Shown in pieces: positions 53,671 through 64,000 of a DNA stretch of 64,000 nt (within the stretch, counting starts at the first letter, position 1; the number at the start of each line of letters is the position of its first letter). Where the stretch lies: positions 23,622,001-23,686,000 of the forward strand of contig CM106585.1 of the NCBI GenBank assembly GCA_048013815.1, in the 5' to 3' direction. Origin of the DNA: Setoptus koraiensis. Lineage: Eukaryota; Arthropoda. A program made the position numbers and the translations under genes. The notes under the pieces are model-generated. The model did not search any database. It was not told the origin of the DNA and saw only the letters and a list, made by a program, of their open reading frames with translations.

Positions 53671-55862
53671 ATGCGACACCAAGCTCAACAACACGGAACG
53701 AGGCCCTCTAGATCGCGTGAGAAAAATGCAGTATATGCCTCACTCAGAGGCTGTTGGGATAGAATCTCGGCACGTATTAGAGAGGTTCTCGACAGCTCTG
53801 AACCTAACGATTTCAGGGTCTTTAATAGACCTTCAAATGCTAATGAGCAAAGTCTTCCTGAAGGTTTCCAAAAGCGAAAGACAGCTGAGGGCCAAGTTTA
53901 CTTTTTACACACAATAAGTGGTCAAAAGACTTGGTATGACCCCCGGGTCCCCAGAGAGCTTCTCAGCATGAGCTCCATCAACATTGATTCACTAGTTGGG
54001 AAACTGTCATCTTTGTGGGAGGTTAGATTCACGTCAAACGGAAAATGTTATTTTGTTAATCATTTAAAAAAAACTACACAGTTCACTGACCCTAGACTCG
54101 TCGCCAACAAAGAGTTTCTGATGTCAGTACTCAATAAACGCGTCAACAATAATATGATGGTATCTAATGCCATTCCAAACAATTGCCATAGCCATCGATA
54201 CAGAGAGGAAAATAGGAACCATCCAGAGGTACCTATACTTTCTTCACATTTCTTACCCTCGGCCTCTAATTCCGGACCATTGAATGATAACAAAGGCAAT
54301 TCTACTTTGATGAGTCAATCTTCCATATCAAAAAGTAGAAGGAAAGAAGCTCCACCCCATTATAATGCTTCGCAGAATATAGACCCTCCAGTATACTCGC
54401 CCAATAACAACACTGCATCATCACAAAATCATGCAATCACTTTCAATAATACTACTAAACCCCCAAATAGCGACACCAACCCCCTATCGGTTTGTGCGTC
54501 GAGGTCACCAAATCTAAACAGTTGCCCTCAAGATTCCAGATATCATCCCACTCACTCGCCCAAAATTAGAGACAACTCTCTCAAAAAACCTGATGAGCCA
54601 CAGAGTTCAGGAACTAAGAGAAGCAAGGAACTTTTCGATAAAATTGCGATACTACGTCAAGAACTGCATAGTCTACAGGTACCTTCTGGGCCGTGTAGAA
54701 TAGAAGTAAGCAGAAAGAGTGTCTTCGAGCACTCTTACAGAGCCATAACGTTATTGAAGCCGAAGGATTTGAGGAAGAGGCTGATGGTCAAATTTAGAGG
54801 GGAGGAGGGACTCGACTACGGAGGAGTGGCCAGGGAATGGCTTTATCTTCTTTCACGTGAAATGTTGAACCCAAATTACGGTTTATTTCAGTACACTAGA
54901 GACGACATCTATAGCCTTCAAATCAATCCAGACTCAGGTATTGCCCACCAGGATCATCTTTCGTATCTCAAGTTTTGTGGTAGAATCATGGGCTTGGCTA
55001 TTTTCCATGGTCATCACCTTGAAGGATGTTTTACACTGCCTTTCTATAAAATGATTTTAAATAAGCAAATTACATTGAAGGATATTGAACATGTCGATCC
55101 AGAGCTATACAGAAGTTTGTGTTGGATGTTATCTAATCATATTGAAGGTGTCATCGATACTACATTCTCTGTAGAGCACAATGCTTACGGAGTGATACAA
55201 GTTCATGAATTGAAAGAAGGCGGCAAAGACATTCCTGTCACTGAGGAGAATAAGGAAGAATATGTAGCTTTATATGTTAACTACAGGTATAGAATGGGTA
55301 TCGAGCAACAGTTCAAATCATTCCAGAAAGGCTTTTACGAATTGATTCCTCCACATTTAGTACAACCATTTGATGAACGGGAACTAGAAGTAAGTCATCT
55401 TTCACAGTTTCGACTGTCTCATTTCGTTCAGTTAACACAAATTCTGACTTTTCTATTCTATATATTCCTATTCTTCAGCTTTTGATCGGTGGTCTATCCA
55501 AGATAGACATAGAAGATTGGAGACAAAACACAAGGCTTAAACACTGTAACGTCGATACACCTTTAGTCAAATGGTTTTGGAAATTAGTAAAAGCTTACGG
55601 AGAAGACATGAGAGCCAGATTACTACAATTTGTCACAGGCTCGTCTCGCGTACCACTTCAGGGTTTCAAGGCTCTACAAGGAGTAAATTCGGGTCCACGT
55701 TTATTTACTATCCATCTAGTTCAGGACGCCTGCACGGACAATTTGCCTAAAGCTCATACTTGTTTTAATAGGATTGACATACCCCCTTATGAAAGTTATG
55801 ATAAACTCAATGATAAGTTGACTCAAGCTATAGAGGAAACTATCGGTTTTGCTGTTGAATAG
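53671..55862 (+). CDS. Smurf: SMURF-type HECT E3 ubiquitin ligase without C2 domain
   Basis: SMURF ligases ubiquitinate BMP/TGF-beta pathway proteins and RhoA. Exon 1 is 53671-55389 and exon 2 is 55479-55862 (89-bp intron, phase 0), giving 700 residues. Two WW domains (about 60-95 with TWYDPR, and about 115-145 with TTQFTDPR) are followed by a Ser/Asn/Pro linker. The linker itself holds PPHY (228-231) and PPVY (239-242). The HECT domain runs from about 345 to the end, with CRIEVSRKSVFE, LMVKFRGEEGLDYGGVAREW, QINPDSGIA and the catalytic Cys668 in KAHTCFNRIDIPPYESY. The ending GFAVE is typical of SMURF. The N-terminal C2 domain of known SMURFs is absent; the start chosen is the first ATG after AT-rich non-coding-like sequence. 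Confidence 0.93.
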
Positions 55863-55869
55863 ACTTTTA

Positions 55870-55875
55870 ATAAAT
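55870..55875 (+). promoter_or_regulatory. Poly(A) signal of SMURF
   Basis: AATAAA 8 bases after the SMURF stop codon. Confidence 0.5.
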
Positions 55876-56393
55876 AATCTCAGCAAACCGAGAATAGAAA
55901 ATTTCTCAATTTATACTTATTACATACATATATTTATACACTTCCGAGACCAGGCAAGCACTTGCATTTTTCCATAACTTATTGACTGTTTTCAAAACAC
56001 TTTGATTGAATCATCACTCAAGCCACCTAGCTTGGGAAACCATGTTATACAGCAGTGAGCAAGAAGCGAAAAAACTGAATAGATTATCTTATGCTACTGT
56101 CACTCAACTCGTCTCTCAGGTTAGAGTACAGTAATGAAAAAAAGAAAATGCTCTCAGTCGAATCTCAGTTCTTATGAATACAAATAGAAAATTCGACTAA
56201 AAAAGATGTTGAATAGAGCAAGCGACAATTCAGGTTAAGCAGTTGAGAATCCTTATTTTATAGAAATATAATGCATTAATGCTATTAGTTGTTTAATCAT
56301 TAGAAGTAATAATGAAACGTAGAAAAAAAAAATGTCTGGATGGACAGTCGCAGTAGGCCCTCTATAAATCAAATTAATTGGTCTTCATATTAA
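55876..56393. other. Intergenic between convergent SMURF and kinesin light chain
   Basis: AT-rich 3' flanks. No gene, RNA or repeat recognised. Confidence 0.6.
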
Positions 56394-61387
<4,994 letters not shown>

Positions 61388-63205
61388 ATGTACAGGAAAC
61401 ATCATCAGCAAATGGTCAACAGTGGCCTAAGCAACAAGCAACCATTACGGTTTGGTTTGTTGCCAATTAGACTCATGTTATGGTTTGTGGTAATATCAAT
61501 TGCGTTGTCGTCTACATTTGTACTGTATACAACAGTATTCAATGTAAACCTTGAAAGCATCCGCATATCTTTTGAATATGATGCCAATGCAACGGAGGCA
61601 GCGTTAACAGATGATACCAACTATTTTGACACAACGAAAAGACTGCTTCTTGAAAGAGTTGAACTTGTTAGAGGTAACAATGAAGATCTCAAATTGGAAA
61701 AGTTCAATTTGTTATTCATTGACGAAACTTCCACTCAAAGAGTCGACCAAATCGATCCATCTACAGCAACAACTACTACTTCAGCGACAACTACAACGAA
61801 ACTAGCAGCCACTATGACAGCAGCAACAACGAATGTCACTGAGCATCATCCACATAACAAACTTGTTGATGATGGAACGGCCGCTATGAATGAAACTAGA
61901 TGGGTGAGCTAAAGATATCATTCGATGCCAGAATGCTGGCGATTCTCATCCGTTTTTACATATGACAACTATACTTTCATCTTGTTCTTCTTTTTTTTTC
62001 GTCGTCTATAGGAAACAATTCTTCCAGTGTTGGTGATAGCATGCAACAGAATATCTGTAAAACGTAGTCTGGATCAACTGATTGCTTTTAGGTCTTCAAA
62101 AGATACCCATCCGATAATTGTCAGCCAGGATTGTGGCCATAACGAAACTCGCGAAGCCATTAATTCGTATGGAGATCAATTGCAACTAATAGAACACAAC
62201 AATTCAAGTGAAGTAAATCTACCCTTCAAATTGAAGAAGTTCGTTGGTTATTACAAGATAGCCAGACATTATTCATGGGCGTTGAATTACGTGTTCAACA
62301 GACTCAACTATGATGCTGTCATCATAATAGAAGATGATCTGGACATATCGCCAGATCTACTGGACTACTTTCGCGCTCTTTATCCAATTCTAAAGGCCGA
62401 CGAAACTTTGTATTGTATATCGGCTTGGAATGATAATGGTAAAGGTAAATTCATTGACGAAACCAAAACAGGTGAGTTTATCGACGACCGCAAGATGATT
62501 GATTCTAAACCGACCGTTGTTATATAACCTTTTTACTCATTCTATTTATCTCAATTCATTTGTCTTCGAACAAAAAAAAAAACAAATGAACAAACAAAAG
62601 ACCTTCTATATAGAACAGACTTCTTTCCGGGGTTGGGCTGGATGCTAACAAATAAAACTTATCAAGAATTCTCAAATAGATGGCCCTCCACATTTTGGGA
62701 TGATTGGATGAGGCACCCTGATCAGAGACGGAATCGTGCTTGCATACGACCTGAAGTGCCCAGAACTAAGACATTCGGCAAGATTGGTGTGAGCAATGGA
62801 CAATATTACGAGGACCATCTCAAGTATTTCTCATTGAACGATCAATATGTGCAATTTACGAAGTTAAACCTGACTTATTTGCTAAAAGAGAATTACGATA
62901 GAAAATTCCTGCATGATGTTTATTCCAGTGAAACAATCACTGTGTCTGAGCTACTGGCCTCGCACCCAGACAATGCGACAACATCAATTAACAGACAAAA
63001 GATTCCTATTTTGCCAAAAAGAATAGACTACAGTAATACAAGCGAATTTAAAACGATTGCCAAGAAACTTGGACTAATGCCCGACATCAAGGCTGGCGTT
63101 GCCAGAACAGCTTATTTTGGTATAGTGACAATATTTTTCAAAAATCAGCGCATTTTTATCGCCCCACCAAGAAATTGGACTCACTACGATGAGAATGCCT
63201 CTTGA
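61388..63205 (+). CDS. Mgat1: N-acetylglucosaminyltransferase I (MGAT1)
   Basis: Golgi type II membrane enzyme that adds GlcNAc to the alpha-1,3 arm of Man5GlcNAc2, the first step to hybrid and complex N-glycans. Exons are 61388-61903, 62012-62471 and 62601-63205, with introns of 108 and 129 bp, giving 526 residues. A short cytoplasmic tail precedes a transmembrane anchor (about 28-48, LMLWFVVISIALSSTFVLY). The stem is Thr-rich (TTTTSATTTT) with several N-glycosylation sites. The catalytic domain starts LPVLVIACNRISVKRSLD, has the metal-binding EDD motif (279-281, IIIEDDLDISPD), then CISAWNDNGK, DFFPGLGWML, FWDDWMRHPDQR and RACIRPEVPRT. The exon 3 acceptor at 62600 restores the conserved DLLYRTDFFPG; a second AG at 62618 is also in phase. 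Confidence 0.97.
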
Positions 63206-63533
63206 ATCAAGAATCTTGATATTAGCCAACATCAAATCATAAACGGATTGCCATATCGCACTAGTGAACAACATATCATCAAACAAAACTCAGAAAGAGA
63301 CTAGGGCTTTCATATTACTATTTTCTTATTTAAAAGAACCTAAGATACAGCCGAAGAGGGCGATGTGACAAATAGTAATCTTTGTATGAATATATATATT
63401 TTTTAAGCGAATTAAAGTTCAATACTGATGAGTATTCTAAATGTCACTTTTTAGGCATTGTGGTTGCTCATTGAAGCATCGCGTGAAACAAGATTGAGAT
63501 TTGATTGAGCATCACCTCATCTCGATGTCTGCG

Positions 63534-64000
63534 CTAGCGCTTGTGAACCATAACTTGAAGATTTTTGTATCGCATCAAGAAAACGGTAAATGATGGCTTC
63601 GGAGGAAAGCTTGTTCCAGCCATTGGACTAAACTCATAGTCTACCAATATTCTGGCCAAAGCCAATTTGGTCTCGGTCAAACTGAATCGGGCACCTATGC
63701 AATGTCTTGGTCCCTGACCAAATGGAGTATAACTGCCTGGATAGATTTTGTCTCTGTTCTCTGGAAAGAAGCGACTTGGATCGAACTTGCTGGGATTTGG
63801 CCAATATTCTGGATTGTTGTGTATAGCATAGTAGTCCAAGAAGGCAACAGTTCCCTTTGGTACGGTAATGTTGTATTTTTCTATGTGATAATCTTCGCTG
63901 ACCTCTCTATCCAGGAACACAACCGGTGATAGTAGACGCAATGTTTCACAAAGCACTGAATCAAGATAAGTGGCCGAAGTGATTTTTTCATAATCAAATG
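63534..64000 (-). CDS. Cytochrome P450, C-terminal part, runs off the window
   Basis: Haem-thiolate monooxygenase fragment; the frame stays open to base 64000, so the N-terminal two thirds lie outside. It contains the K-helix ExxR (CETLRLL), the meander region (YWPNPSKFDPSRFFPENRDK) and the haem-binding loop FGQGPRHCIGARF with the axial Cys. The order and spacing are normal. The FDPSRF and PFGQGPRHCIG style fits clan 3 (CYP3/CYP9-like) P450s common in arthropod detoxification, but a subfamily cannot be given. It converges with MGAT1. Confidence 0.93.
   Translation of the reverse strand, partial: FDYEKITSATYLDSVLCETLRLLSPVVFLDREVSEDYHIEKYNITVPKGTVAFLDYYAIHNNPEYWPNPSKFDPSRFFPENRDKIYPGSYTPFGQGPRHCIGARFSLTETKLALARILVDYEFSPMAGTSFPPKPSFTVFLMRYKNLQVMVHKR

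Overview
The window is nuclear DNA of an animal, most probably an arthropod and, by inference, a mite or close relative. Nearly every gene is an animal gene: a kainate-type glutamate receptor, the moulting nuclear receptor HR3, kinesin light chain, SMURF, NCKAP1/HEM and MGAT1. Genes have zero to three introns. Most introns are about 90-130 bp with GT..AG ends, and intergenic DNA is AT-rich and full of microsatellites. I see no bacterial features. Exon-intron structures were worked out by hand from splice sites, reading phase and recalled family sequences.

Left part (1-17 kb): a C-free T/G-rich repeat and a 500-N gap; adenosine kinase (-); a 311-bp TA-flanked terminal-inverted-repeat element; a compact CC2D1/Lgd gene (+); a gene-poor stretch; a small secreted Tyr/His/Pro-repeat protein (+); a JADE-like PHD protein lacking its N-terminal half (-); and NCKAP1/HEM of the WAVE actin-regulatory complex (+).

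Middle (17-40 kb): a kainate receptor (+), then HR3/ROR (+). HR3 fills about 18 kb. Its ligand-binding domain is divided by a 13.2-kb intron, and a hinge of about 740 residues rich in Gln/Asn/Ser/Thr lies between the DNA-binding and ligand-binding domains.

Right part (40-64 kb): a dense housekeeping cluster of LSM6 (-), mitochondrial ribosomal protein bL9m (+), GINS2 (-), TYW1 (-), eIF3m (+) and a short PSMD6/Rpn7 (-). Inside it are two membrane proteins with PY-type motifs and a block of relics: a broken PP2A B56 pseudogene cut off beside a half copy of the inverted-repeat element, and an inverted decayed copy of part of the neighbouring PPxY membrane protein. After these come a SMURF-type HECT ligase without its C2 domain (+), kinesin light chain (-), a gene-poor 3-kb stretch, MGAT1 (+) and the 3' end of a cytochrome P450 (-) running off the window.

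The genes form no single pathway. The most useful new observations are the inverted-repeat element family, the two relics, several genes short at their N termini, the giant HR3 locus and some strong palindromes. I found nothing I would call a new biological system.
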